DNA of 64,000 bases, taken from positions 310,001 through 374,000 of the forward strand of contig JALLLT010000022.1 of NCBI GenBank assembly GCA_025266875.1. Direction: 5' to 3'. Position numbers and translations under genes: made by a program. This DNA comes from Fennellomyces sp. T-0311. Its lineage: Eukaryota > Mucoromycota > Mucoromycetes > Mucorales > Lichtheimiaceae. Below the pieces are notes generated by a model. The model did no database searches. It saw only the letters and a program-made list of their open reading frames with translations, and was not told where the DNA came from. This document shows positions 1 through 11,073 of the stretch, piece by piece; the first letter of the stretch is position 1, and each line of letters opens with the position of its first letter.

Positions 1-2080
1 ATGTCACGCAAGAACCACAACTTACGTTCCCAGAATTTGCTGTTGCAATGTACTTGACGTCTATGCGAATGGCGGGTCGCGACATTCCATCTGCACTACC
101 TGATTCCATACGCAACGAAATAGAAACGGCTACTGCTATTGTCAAGTCGACAGTATCCTCGCAACCAACTGGATTGCAGCCTCAGCAAACTGGATTACAG
201 CCAATGATGACAGGAGTCACGCCCCAACGATCGTTATCGACGTCCATGCTGAGCAATTTGGCGGGCGGTCAGACTCCACCCATACAACAATCGTTTGGAA
301 CAGGCCTACAGGCACAAATGACAGGCATCCAGCCGCTACCCACGGGAATCCAATCCCAGCCGACAGGCCTGCAAGTGCCTTCAGCAACTGGCCTCCAGGT
401 TCCTTCGGTAACAGGCATGCAGGTACCGATGATTACGGGCGTCACCCCAATGATGGCTGGCAACCAGCAGATCCCCATGCCAACCGGCATGTTTGGCAAC
501 AACCTTGACTTTACCAACCGAATGATGCCGGGTGCAGCCCCTGCTGGCCAGGGCCAACAAGAATTCCAGGCCATCTCAGGCAAAGTGAAGATCCCCTGGG
601 CTGTTACCACCGAAGAAAAGCAACGATACTCCAAAATCTTCAAGGCGTGGGATGAAGAAAAGAGAGGCTACCTTACTGGTGACAAAGCCAAAGAGATCTT
701 TACGCAATCGGGTCTCGCACAGAATGTGCTGATGCAGATATGGTAAGTCGCATAGCGCGCACGAAGCCGAATGGTTTGGAATTGACGTGTATTGTGCACC
801 ACAGGAATTTAGCAGACCCAAACAACCAGGGCAAATTGAACGTGGACGAATTCTCGGTGGCAATGCATTTGATTTATCGGAAACTGAACGGCTACGACGT
901 ACCAACACACCTTCCGACTGAATTGATACCTCCATCGACGCGCGAGCTAAAGGAAACTGTGAGCGATTTGAAAAAGTCGATTCTCCATGATATTGCACAG
1001 AAGAGAGGAATTCGAAACTTTAGTTCATCGCCATCGCTTTCTCCACCCGCCGCACGCACATCACGCGCACGATCTGTCAGTCCAGCACGCAAGCCAGCCA
1101 GAGAGAAGTACGTCGACGACGACAACAAAGAAACGGCCTATGTATCCAGTGCTCGACGCATGGGCCCTGATCGAAGCCGGTCGGGTGTGACGCCCACTGC
1201 GTCCAAGTCGTCAAGCTACGGCTACCGCGGCAAGCAGACGAGAATCTCGGACCTTCGCAAAGAAGTGGCGAAGCAGAAGCAGCGGATAGCTGAATTGGAA
1301 GAGGAGGCGGTCGCACGGAAGGCCAAGCCATACAGCGAGTTGTCGTACACCGAGCAAAAGGATATTGACGAGGTCAAAACCAAGATTCGGGAGTTACAAA
1401 CTGAGATTGTTCGGTCAGGTGGCGACGAGGCAGGCCATTTATGGGACAAGCACATTGCACGGACGAGCGAGCTTGCAGAGTCAGCAGAGCAGGAAAAGTC
1501 TCTCGAATCTGAAATTCAGTATCTAATTGACTCGGTGGTGCGTGGACTTGTCCGACAGCTGCGCGAAACTGAGGATGATCTTGCGGAAAAGAAGAAACAG
1601 GCGGCCAAGAACAAGGCGGCCAAGGCAAGCGCCGGACCAGCGCTGGATATTGTGGGAACGGGACCGAATGGAGAAATCACAGAGAACGACAAGATTCGCG
1701 CAAAGGCAAAGGCCATGGTGGCGGCGCGCATGGGTAAGATCACTGGCAAGTCGAGCACGGTGGACGTCACTGCCGAAATCGAGGCGATTGAGGAAGAACG
1801 GCTGGCGTTTATCAGCCATGCAGACTCTGTCGCGTCGTCGCTCAAGGAAATGGAAGATGCGGTAAACGCGATCCGCATGGAAACCAGTCTTTTGGGGCTG
1901 GATATCCGCAAGCACGAGAAGGATCAGCAGGCGATCGACGAACGACGCCGATTTGAGTCGGGTGAAGGGGTGGCCAGCGACCTGAAAGAGTTCATCCAGC
2001 AGTTGTCGTTCGAGACAGCCACGGCCAAGGCGCCCGATGTGGATCCCAGTTTTGAATCGCGGTTCCCGTCCTTCGAGTAA
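1..2080 (+). CDS. PAN1: PAN1-like EH-domain endocytic scaffold, 5' partial
   Basis: The frame is open from base 3, so the N-terminus lies outside the window. Exons are 3..742 and 805..2080, with one 62-nt intron (743..804, GTAAGT..CACAG) splitting a Trp codon. The first residues (LTFPEFAVAMYL) are the end of one EH domain. Next comes a Thr-Gly-Leu-Gln-Pro-type repeat linker (about 150-450), then a second complete EH domain (about 590-910) ending in MHLIYRKLNGYDVP. A charged coiled-coil region follows (about 1230-1990). EH-linker-EH-coiled coil is the layout of Pan1, which in yeast binds NPF motifs and activates Arp2/3 actin assembly at endocytic sites. The other fungal EH protein, Ede1, is less likely because of the 'TGLQP' repeats and the EH-to-coiled-coil spacing. 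No Pro-rich WH2/acidic tail is evident; the protein ends in RFPSFE. Confidence 0.9.
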
Positions 2081-2215
2081 ATAGCTAGAACATGTTTCCA
2101 CCCCTTTGACACGATACCGCACATTCTCTCCCCGTCATAGAATCCCATCTCTCAATGTATCTCTCCAGCGTGTGAAGCCATTAGAGGTGTTTGTATTCCT
2201 AAAAACCTTTTTTAT

Positions 2216-3006
2216 CTATTCCTCGAACAAATCTTGCAGCCGCTTCTCCCTCTTCTCTTCCACCGTCAGCTCGCGCTCCTTCTTCTTTGGCTCGGCCGTT
2301 GCTGCCGGCTTCATTTTTAGCTTCAGCTCCTGGTTCTTCGCATTCGCCGCATCCAGTGCGCTTTCCCATTCTTGCTTGTTGTTCACCCAGATACCACGCC
2401 TTCGCTCGTGCGGGTCATCTGCGCGTGCAGGCAACACTGCCATTGTGCCGTAGTATTTGAACAGCGACTTGAGAGTGGGAACGTCGAGATGATAGTCGCG
2501 AGACATGTCCTCGAGCACTTTGGAACTATCGAGGGCACCTGGCGTCAATCGTTTCCGCTGCTCAAGGACCGAAAACAGCTCGTCGATGGTTGTGCGGTTG
2601 GGTACTTTTGATAGTCTGCCAAGGTCCTCGTCCTCTTCAATCCTCTGTCGTTCGCGAATGATATGAAGCATATTGTCCGACTACTTTACTGCTTAATAAC
2701 CTGCTGCTCTTTCTTGATACACACGCTTTACCGTTCGCATACGCGTTACTGTAGGCTCGACCTTGACTTGTCCCATAGCAATAAGCTTCTCGTGAAGACT
2801 TTGGTCACGATCTTCGGCGGGCTCTGCATTACTGTTTGGTTACGAATGATCGAGTCGATCGTCGGCTGCTTCTAACCTGGCTGTGCCTCCGCGGATCTGT
2901 GGTCATCGTGCAATGTCGAAGGCGACGTGGCTGGTTTGGCAAGCGTCTCTCGTCTGGCTTGTGTTGGCAGTCTACGTGCTGCCTCTCGCGATGTCTGAGC
3001 ACCCAT
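2216..3006 (-). CDS. Mitochondrial complex I assembly factor, NDUFAF4-like
   Basis: Three exons join in frame: 3006..2877, 2823..2732 and 2680..2216 (228 aa), with introns of 53 and 51 nt. The start is chosen at 3006 because it gives MGAQTSRE, an N-terminus with Gly2 (possible myristoylation) like human NDUFAF4 (MGARVTR). Two other stretches match the family pattern: the middle HEKLIAMGQVKVEP, and LTPGALDSSKVLEDM..DVPTLKSLFKYY, which corresponds to the human segment ending in NSLLKYF. The C-terminal tail is rich in Lys/Glu and ends EKRLQDLFEE. In animals the factor helps build the Q-module of respiratory complex I. The call rests on motif similarity recalled from the family. The tail of about 90 residues after the conserved block has no counterpart that I recognise. 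Confidence 0.8.
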
Positions 3007-3500
3007 GAAACTGATAAAAGCAAAGTCAGCACGGTTGCGGTTGAATGAGCGAATTAAAAGCTTCATCAGCGAATGGCATACTGAGCACCTAGTGCCGACT
3101 ATGACTTTCGCATTTATGCAGTGTCCCGCCTCTAAGCTTACCAGATGCTAGATAATAATGCACATGTCTTGAGATATTCGTCGTCCGTCAGCAATATGTA
3201 ATCACGTTTGATTGTATCAAGAAATCCATCATCATCGATTACTTTGCTCCATTTGTTCATTCTGAAAGGTATGTCCTTATTGTAGCCGTTTAAATTAGCT
3301 TGTAAACTGTACGGCGCCTTTAAGATATTATAATCAGATGTAGCATCATAGTAGCAGAGAGAGAACCTGAGAGTTAACCCTTTAATAAGAACATGAAAGT
3401 TGATTAAAAAACTAAAAAGGTGCAGAAAAACGACGGAAAAGCATAGTAGTCGTGGGAAATACCGGAAAAGAAGCGAGGGAAAAAATCAGTGAGCTCTTCT
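3007..3500. other. Intergenic, AT-rich, no gene seen
   Basis: This stretch is the putative promoter of the NDUFAF4-like gene, which reads leftward from 3006, followed by AT-rich sequence. I see no coding continuity, RNA gene or repeat in it. Confidence 0.5.
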
Positions 3501-3507
3501 ATAGGTG

Positions 3508-3828
3508 CCAGCTTGAGTTGATGGCTTGGGCTGGGCCTTGGGCTGGTAACGTGGGAGGGTATGATGATAGAATTTGCCAGGGCCCACTTTCAGGTGGGGT
3601 AGTCCATCGATGACAGCTCCAGGATGAGGCTACTCAAATGCTGCATCATCTTCTTCTTCCTGAGCTTCTTCTCCATCCTCAGCCAAATCCTCATAGTCAT
3701 GAGCATTTTTGTTCTTGTACACAGGTATGCCGGTCTCTGTGTCAATAGTGAGTTCGGATGAGGCATCATTGGCGTTGTCAAAGAGGACATCCTTCTCTCC
3801 GCCTATATCATCGCCTTCCTCTTGGCAT
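3508..3828 (-). pseudogene. Broken partial copy of the acidic membrane-protein gene
   Basis: The sequence is closely similar, with scattered substitutions, to 7334..~7690, which is part of exon 1 of the intact gene at 6763..8146. Read on the minus strand it gives DVLFDNANDASSELTID, then KNKNAHDYED, then HPGAVIDGLPHLKV, which parallel the intact protein. Relative to the intact copy it has lost about 30 bp (the FFRQIPVQGE region), and a Gln codon has become a TAG stop just before PHPGAV. The similarity stops near 3828 at the N-terminal side, and the signal peptide and transmembrane exon are absent. It is a decayed segmental duplicate with many substitutions, so not a recent one. Confidence 0.85.
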
Positions 3829-4298
3829 GTTCAGATCATCATAAATCTGCCTTCCAGATCTGTGTCCGCAAAACCCTTCGTCCGGAAGCACCCACAGCGA
3901 TACCTGGATTCGAACAGCATCGTCAAGTCTCAGTTGTTGCTCTGAGGCTTTATATACGGCCACTGTGAAATTAGGGTTTTCGTCCTTCCACTCTCTGCGA
4001 CTCATCGTCCGTACCAATGACGAATTCATGATAAATATATCGCTTTTGAGCCTAATTTCTATTTGTCTCTCCTGTGGACGTCTTCTAGAAAGGTCTTTGA
4101 CCTTGGTAGAAATTTTTATTTCTGCGACTCCCTGTGTAAGGCAGTGACGGGACACGAACGATCTGAATGTCATGTATGGCTGAAGTACAAAAAGCTGATG
4201 CTGGGATATCTTCTAGACGTTTGACCCAAAGTAAAAGGTCTGTAGCAGTGGTCTAGATTTGAGGACCCTCAGTTTGGGTCGCATGACCCAATCTGAGT

Positions 4299-6487
4299 AT
4301 GCTTATAAGGACGGCTTTGCCGAAAAGTAAAGAGTTGTCTTTTCTCTCTACATCTTTCAAATTTGCCTTTGGCGATTTCAGTGATTACGAATTAACAGAT
4401 TATGCAACAAGGGCAATTTCCCATACGTGTCATACAGACAACTTTAATAACGTGCCGGTCACCTTCTTCATTCAAGGGGGCTATCGCGCACAAGATGGAG
4501 TAAACGCTGAATTCGCATTCATGATGGCTGTGACGCAGATCCGGTCCAAGCCTGACAGTGATAAGATTCTGATTAGTTGGACAGAGAATATAACTAGAAC
4601 AAGATTTAAGGCAAGAAGGTAGATTTTTGACACTCGTCATCCTATCTAAATATTTAAATCCCTTCATTTGTAGTGTCTCGTCAGCAGCGAAGTGGAGAAG
4701 TATTGGGGCACTGCTGCGATTGTAAAGAGAGTGACCAATATGGTTATCCGGTAAGTGTATAAAACTGCACAAAACCTGTAACAGTGCAGGTCACAGTATA
4801 CTTACAATCGTGCACATTAGTCTGTCAGTATGAACGATACCCGAGGTAGAACCGGTTTTAAAAAGTATAAAGTAGGAATCCTGTATCCAGGATTCCTACT
4901 TTATATATACGTCAGATATTAGGGGTAGTAGCTATGGCGTCTATGATCTACAATCTACGAATTCCATCTATAGCTATAAGCCTAAAATCCCTTACCCAAC
5001 CATGTACCATACGAGTTGTCGCGTGCTACATCTATCGATACGGTATATAGATACTGGGTGACGACCAACGGGATTGCAGGTTGAATAACGTCTGTAATGG
5101 GACACACCATTACAAAAACCCGCAACTCATGACCTCCGGAAGCGAGCAGAGCTGCCTTGCGCAACAGGACACTAGACAAAAAAAAGGCAACATGTAAGGT
5201 CTTTCAAGTAAAAATCGATATTGGGCACTTATCTAATATTGCCGCAGACCGAAGGGGCTGACAATATCTACGTTGAGGGCATACGCCCGTCGCTTTCTTC
5301 CTAGATTAAACACTGGGAAGCAACATTTTGGGGTCGACGCCAGTTCAGGTGTACGTTCGAACGATAGGCGAGAACAACATCTTCGACATTTCTGACAGCC
5401 TTGATGGTATCCAACCTGCCAATCTGACACAGGAACAAAGGGACGCAGTGAAGCAGCGTCTGGAAAGCAGGATTGAAGTAAACGTCACTACATACGGAAA
5501 ACTTAAAAGCGTTACAAAGGTGCCCATTGAATGGTTTGGTATGATTCACTGATTATTAACTGTGATAATAGTTGGTTGCGAGAGATGAAGTCAAGAAAGC
5601 CTTTGCCAAACTTCATCAATTTGCAGTAACGGCGGAGGACGCAATTGACATGCAACGACGGATATACCAAGTCCTTATCGACAGATTCAAGTACGACAGC
5701 ACTGTGGCAGTTGACATGAGAATTCGGATAGGCATATTTTACGGCCTCAGCGACTCTCTTATTGTTACCAATCGAACCTTCTACATCACAAGCACGGTCT
5801 TCCACAAAGCCAATCTAGACAAGCTCTTGGAGGCCGACTTCATTGTGAAGTTTTGGTGTCCCGTTATTGAGAACTTGTTTCTGGGCACGAAAGTACGGCC
5901 ACATTAGGGAGACACAGTGCCATTACCATTCAAACAACAAGATGGTCGTAAACCAAAGATGGATTTGCGTTTGCTTTGCATTGGAACTGAGACTGAACAA
6001 GACAATGCAACAGGCAAGTTCGGAAGGCACGTGAAGCATAGCAAATACCATAAAGACAAACGTAAACTTGCTATTTCCGCCCAGTCGCAATTAAACGCCA
6101 TGATAAAGAATTGCTGGCTCTCGACCCAACAAGCAAGCTATATATACGTCAGCACTATTGAGGTCCTTGGTACAAGGGCGAACTCCGCATCGTACGATTG
6201 GTTGGGAAGGGACGGTACCGTTACCAAAAGGTGGAAACACTCTCATTGCCAGATAATACTACGACCATTGCTAAAAATCGAATGGCTTTATCTTGCTGAA
6301 GCAACTGGCGGTGCAAGCTGTTAAAAATATTATATATTTCGACAAGCAGCGGGCTCACGCGGACTCCACTATCAATATCTTCTCGAATGGTGAATCAACG
6401 ATAAACGGCATCAGAGGCACTTTGTGGACTACTGAAGTAAAATACGGTGACGTTAATGTCGACGAAGATGAGGATGAAAGTGAGTAG
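4299..6487 (+). pseudogene. Frame-broken copy of a multi-exon, probably Mucorales-expanded protein family
   Basis: Protein-like blocks occur in order on the plus strand but in different frames. They are 4299..4620 (FGDFSDYELTDYATRA; VPVTFFIQGGYRAQDG), ~4681..4750 (EVEKYWGTAAIVKRVTN), 5350..5535 (NLTQEQRDAVKQRLESR), 5572..5904, 5905..6165, ~6171..6290 and 6293..6487 (acidic tail). At 5905 an in-frame TAG stands where related proteins have Trp (FWCPVIE..VRPH*GDTV). The frame then changes near 6165 (to YKGELRIVRLVGKGRYRYQ) and again near 6290 (to LKQLAVQAVKNIIYF). From memory, the FW-PVIE and W-G-[DE] pattern is typical of a large hypothetical family in Mucorales; I cannot name a function. One stop and two frame changes make an active gene unlikely, although unrecognised introns could explain one of the shifts. 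Confidence 0.65.
4866..4905. repeat. Perfect 18-bp inverted repeat with 4-nt loop
   Basis: The sequence 4866..4883 is exactly reverse-complementary to 4888..4905, with TATC between them. It lies inside the non-coding part of the decayed multi-exon gene. Its role is unknown: it may be a transcript hairpin or the remnant of a small foldback element. Confidence 0.8.
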
Positions 6488-6532
6488 TAACTGGGAAAAA
6501 ACTGTATATAATTATGTAAATAGTTACATTTG

Positions 6533-6550
6533 CAAAAAAAAAAAAAAAAA
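6533..6550. repeat. Poly(A) tract
   Basis: A run of about 17 A residues lies 45 bp beyond the end of the decayed gene's acidic tail, on the same strand. It could mark a retroposed 3' end or be a simple low-complexity run. Confidence 0.6.
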
Positions 6551-6762
6551 TCAAGGTGCAATCTTTATGAAGAATGCCATGACTGTTATATATGTCAAGT
6601 GCGTGATGGATCTGTTTATGATGTAATAGGATTAAGAAGAATACGAGTAATAAGAGAGGAAGGATGTAGGAAAAGAATAAAAACTAAGGATTGTATATAT
6701 ACATTTGTGGTAATATGGGAGAGGGGAGATGGGTGAATTTTCATGTTGTTCAATGAGGGAAT

Positions 6763-8146
6763 TTAAGGCGTGCCATTGCCATGTCGATAGAGTGCGGCGG
6801 TATTTATGCTGTTTAGGGAGGTATGTCGTTGGTGTTGTTGAAGCCGCACGCCCTGGGATCGTCCACTTCCCGCGGAAGCTTTACGAACATGACCCGCGGA
6901 GGCGCGTCGACTGGATTTATATGGTACGGGATCAGAGACAAATTCGTTTCCGTCTGGTAAAAAAAAAAGTTAGTAACAGGGTCTTACAAGAAAAGCTAAA
7001 AAAAGAAATATTTTACCTTGGTTGTAGACCTGTTTAGTAATAGAGAAAGAAAAAAGGAAACATGCGTTGATGAGTCTTACAAAGAACGTGGCCTAACAGA
7101 AAACAAGGTGATTTACTTACTGGCAAACGTGCTTGATCATATTTTCGGTTCAATTGCTTGCGCCAGTCTTGATGCGTGGCAATAGCTTCAGACGAAGACA
7201 TCTAAAAGTAGAAGAAAACGGGTTAACTTTTGCCTCATTTTCAAATGGCTGGGGGAGCCTGTGTTACCTGTGCTCCTGAAGATCGTTTCACAAGAATTAG
7301 AACCAAAACGGAAACACCCACGCAGTACTTCCAAAGGTGCCAGCTTGAGTTTGATGGCTTGGGCTGGGCCTTGGGCTGGTAACGGGAGGGGGTATGATGA
7401 TAGAATTTGCCAGGGTCCACTTTTAGGTGGGGTCGTCCATGGATGACAACGCCAGGATGAGGTTGCTCAAATGCTGCGCCATCTTCTTGCTGAGCTTCTT
7501 CTGCGTCATCCTCAGCCGAGTCCTCTTCGCCTTGCACGGGAATTTGCCGGAAAAAATCAAAGTCATGAGCATTTTTGTTCTTGAACACAGGCATGCCGGT
7601 GTCTGGGTCAATGGTGAGTTCGGTTGAGTCATCATCGGCGTTGTCGAAGAGGACATCCTCTTCTTCGCCAATTTCATCGCCCTCCTCTTCGTGTGACACC
7701 ACATGGGTGCTGTGAGAATTCAGTATGCTGAGATCATCTTTGAGGTTCTCTTCGTCAAAATCACTGTTGGCCATGTCCTCGAACATCTGGATCGCCTCTT
7801 CTTCAGATGCGGCTGTTCGTAAAGGTGGTGAAATAATATCGCCCTGTGGAACAATAACAAAACGCCCTTCTTCGTTTAACGAATAGTGAATGTCTTCAAA
7901 GACAACATCCTTTTCGTTCGCGCTCTGATGTGAATGCTGAAATGTGTCGTCATCGTCATCTTGAATGTCGTCGACTTGTGGAGTGGTAATAGGGTTATCG
8001 TCTTTAGGATTGAGTACATCTGCTTCCAAAAGGTCAACAGCGTCTGATTCCAAGTCACTGCTGTCGCCAAATCCCGGAATTATGGCGGCGTAGCATGCAG
8101 TAATGATGTAGAATATGAGTGCGAGAAGGCACAGTTTCGAACTCAT
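6763..8146 (-). CDS. Acidic type I membrane protein of unknown function
   Basis: Exons are 8146..7268, 7201..7121, 7029..7017 and 6953..6763 (387 aa), and all phases close. The third exon is only 13 nt. The start at 8146 (MSSKLCLLALIFYI) gives a clean signal peptide; an upstream in-frame Met at 8251 would bury it. A long lumenal/extracellular region follows, very rich in Asp and Glu, with His clusters (HSHQ, HPGVVIHGRPHLKV). Then comes one hydrophobic segment (YCVGVSVLVLILV) followed by KR, and a basic Ser/Arg/Gln-rich cytoplasmic tail. This predicts a type I single-pass protein in the secretory pathway or plasma membrane. I do not recognise the family. A broken partial copy lies 3.5 kb away at 3508..3828. 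The Asp/Glu density might suit Ca2+ binding, but that is only a guess. Confidence 0.8.
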
Positions 8147-8650
8147 TAGGAAAATAGATGTATGGGAGTGAGAAAGAAGAGCAGGGGAGGGGGGCCGAGG
8201 GAAAAAGGATCTTTTTTTAACTTCGAGAATGTGTGCCTCCTCACATTTCACTGTGCAACGTGAATGTTTTGCTTTGGCTTTTTTTCAGGACCTGGAATCC
8301 ACTAAACTTGGTCCGCCAAACACAAACAACCGTCTGGTTCTGATGTTTGTTTGATGTTTTCTTGTTTTGTTACTTACACATAAAAGGGAAAGAAAGAATA
8401 GATGATCGTCATGGCAACAGATATATATTTTTCTCCTGACAACGATGGTATTTCATTTTATTAATGCCAAATCTTTTTTTCTAGCGTCCCTGTCTAGGGG
8501 GAAATCATTAATGTGGATACAGTAACATAAAGATGGGGGAGGAAAAGGTTGGAGGGTAAGTGGGCGTTGTTTTCTTTACAGTGTAGTAGTGAAAGATGGA
8601 GTGACGTTATTCGTTGCAAAAATGCGTATGTATAATGAGTTTTTGTTCTT

Positions 8651-9765
8651 TTACTGGGACTCTTCTTCCTCGAGCTCAGTGAGGTATCGCTCGGCATCCA
8701 AAGCTGCCATGCATCCAGAGCCAGCACTGGTGATGGCCTGACGGTATCGCTTGTCCTGGACATCGCCGGCAGCAAACAGACCCTTCACGCTGGTCTCCGA
8801 CGAACCAGGGACAGTCTTGATATAACCCTCTTCATCCAAATCCACCTGGCCCTTAACAAGAGTAGTTGCGGGGTCGTGGCCAATAGCGTAGAACAGACCG
8901 TTGGCGGCGAGTTCACCGGTCTCGTTGGTCTTGGTGTTGCGAGTGAGAACGCTGGTCAACAAGCTACCGTCACCCTTGACCTCAGTTGCGACAGTGTTGA
9001 AATGGACGGTGACCTTGGGGTGCTTCAACAAACGGTTGGCCATAACCTTGGAAGCGCGGAGAACGTCACGGCGGACAAACACATTGACGTGCGAACCATC
9101 TGGAATAAAAAAACCGATCAGGAATTGATGCCCTTTCTTTTCGATCGATAAGCAACTTACACTTTGTGAGATAGATAGCTTCCTCAGCAGCACTGTCACC
9201 ACCGCCAATGACAACCAAAGGCTTGTTGCGGAAGATAGGCACGGCGCCATCACAGACAGCGCATGCGGAGATACCGTTCTGCCAATACTTGTCCTCGCCA
9301 GGCAAGTTCATACGACGAGCCGAGGCACCAGTAGCGAAAACGACAGCGTCGGCGGTATCGGTGGGCTCACCATCCTCATAACCTTCGCGCCACAGCTTGA
9401 AGGGACGCGAAGAGGTGTCGAACTTGGTGATGGTTTCGGTTTCGATGACGGTACCGCAGCGTTCGCTTTGTGCGCGCATCTTATCCATAAGCTCACCACC
9501 CATGACGCCCTCAGGGAAACCGGGGTAGTTCTCGACGTCGGTGGTCGTCGTCAGCTGACCGCCCGGGGCAAAGCCGTTAGCCATCATGCCCTCAAACATA
9601 ATAGGGCTCATCTGTGCGCGTGCAAGGTAAATAGCGGCAGTATGGCCTATGTTACGTAGACAGCTTTTTTAGCGCTTGTTCTTTTTTTTAATAATATGAA
9701 AATTGCTATCATTTACCAGCAGGGCCCGAGCCAATAATAGCGACTTTGTGATGCTGGGGTGCCAT
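8651..9765 (-). CDS. TRR1: Thioredoxin reductase (NADPH), low-Mr type
   Basis: Exons are 9765..9717, 9646..9161 and 9099..8651 (327 aa), with introns of 70 and 61 nt. The length is normal for the low-molecular-weight enzyme. The FAD-binding GSGPAGHTAA motif is at residues 13-21, with its Gly codon split by intron 1. The redox pair CAVC is at Cys145/Cys148. An NADPH-binding [10 protein letters not shown] motif follows, and the C-terminal FAD motif [10 protein letters not shown] is present. The enzyme uses NADPH to reduce thioredoxin and so feeds peroxiredoxins, ribonucleotide reductase and sulfate assimilation. No mitochondrial presequence is visible, so the cytosolic form is expected. It is divergently transcribed from the hydrolase at 10160. 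Confidence 0.97.
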
Positions 9766-10159
9766 GGCTGTCGACGAAAAGGAAACCGAAAGAAATAAAA
9801 AAAAATTGACAAGGGAGTTGGAAATATCACGGAGCCAGCTTTTATACGAGTTGCATGGAAAGCCGGCTATCTTTTCGATTTTCATCACCACCCAATGATT
9901 GTGACTGCGTTTTCTTACTAAGCGCCCAATCATGACCACTTTCTATGATGCTGACGAATCTGGAGTTGCCAGCCAATCGCTGATTCAACAGCTTTTTCTT
10001 TGTCAGGACTTGCTGACTTTCAGTAACCTTACTCCCTATGATGAGAATGCTCTACAGAATTCTGATTTCTGTGCATTGCACAAGGATCCCATATTTGTCG
10101 AACAAAAGACATGTATTGCATAAATATATGCCCAAGCGAGCGGCAAACATGCATCTGAT

Positions 10160-11044
10160 ATGACTGCAGAGCGCTTCATCGTGCCCGTTCCACGTCCCGG
10201 AAAAGAGGATATCCCACTCCATGTATTCCTTTCAGGAACGGCAACAGGTCCTCTTGTAATATTCTTCCACGGCGCCGGCGGAGATCACTATCACTTTGAC
10301 AGTGTTTGGCCAATCCTGATCCGCGCTCACTACCGTGTACTGACATGTGATCTGCGTTTCCATGGAGAATCCCAGACCCAGAGTAACCAAGGAGATTGCA
10401 CGGATATGGGAGCAATGGCCGATGACGTTCATCATGTTTTGAAATGGTTCAAGAAGCGGAATGGGGCATGTGATCTTATATTTGCTGGTCTCTCGATGGG
10501 GGGCATCCTGGCGCAAGTCTGCGTCGACCAAGAATCACGATGGCGGTCGCTGGGATACGAATTATGCGGTTGGATTGCCATTGCGTGTCCCTCAATCCAT
10601 ATGGTTTGGCCGCGTATTGCATGGATGGACATTTATCGAGGCGCACCGTCCATGGATCCTGAAGCGCTTCAGATAGCAAGACAGAGCATCATCGCATCCG
10701 CAGTCCATGAATATGGAAAGCAAGAAACCGCTCGCGCCATTGATTTGGTTAGCGACGCCACTTTGTTTCAATGCCTTCGCGGATGCGCCGATTCGCTGAC
10801 ACCTCCGCCTCACGAACCAGTCCCTCCCAAGTTTGATGGATCACCGACACGCTTTCGACACCTTTTGATTACCGGGGCCGCGGATGAATATACGGTGAAC
10901 GTCATGTCGGAATGGAAGGCTTTGAATGGTGAGGAGGGGATCGAAAGTGTGTTTCGAATTGTCTCTGACTGCGGTCATATGGTTTCGCTGGATCAAGGTG
11001 CTTGTCTGGCGAATGCCATTATTGATTTCTTTTCAGAACAGTAG
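10160..11044 (+). CDS. Alpha/beta-hydrolase fold protein
   Basis: A single exon encodes 294 aa. The oxyanion-hole motif HGAGG starts at His37, the nucleophile elbow GLSMGG places Ser112, and the C-terminal DCGHMV supplies His273. An Asp in the GAADEYTV segment is the likely third member of the triad. The order and spacing fit small esterases, lactonases or C-C hydrolases of the AB_hydrolase_1 type. No signal peptide is present, so it is probably cytosolic. The substrate cannot be told from sequence. It ends 29 bp before the convergent TMEM42-like gene, so the two transcripts probably overlap at their 3' ends. Confidence 0.88.
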   Translation: MTAERFIVPVPRPGKEDIPLHVFLSGTATGPLVIFFHGAGGDHYHFDSVWPILIRAHYRVLTCDLRFHGESQTQSNQGDCTDMGAMADDVHHVLKWFKKRNGACDLIFAGLSMGGILAQVCVDQESRWRSLGYELCGWIAIACPSIHMVWPRIAWMDIYRGAPSMDPEALQIARQSIIASAVHEYGKQETARAIDLVSDATLFQCLRGCADSLTPPPHEPVPPKFDGSPTRFRHLLITGAADEYTVNVMSEWKALNGEEGIESVFRIVSDCGHMVSLDQGACLANAIIDFFSEQ

Positions 11045-11073
11045 AGGTTTTTAATATAGCTTTTTGGTCTTGC

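Noticed and set aside
6490..6550. Poly(A) run after the decayed gene as proof of a processed retrocopy
   Set aside because: The locus still has intron-like GT..AG gaps (e.g. the donor near 4752), so a retrocopy is not supported.
9932..10123. 63-aa ORF between TRR1 and the hydrolase
   Set aside because: It sits in the divergent promoter region, has low-complexity content and shows no family pattern.
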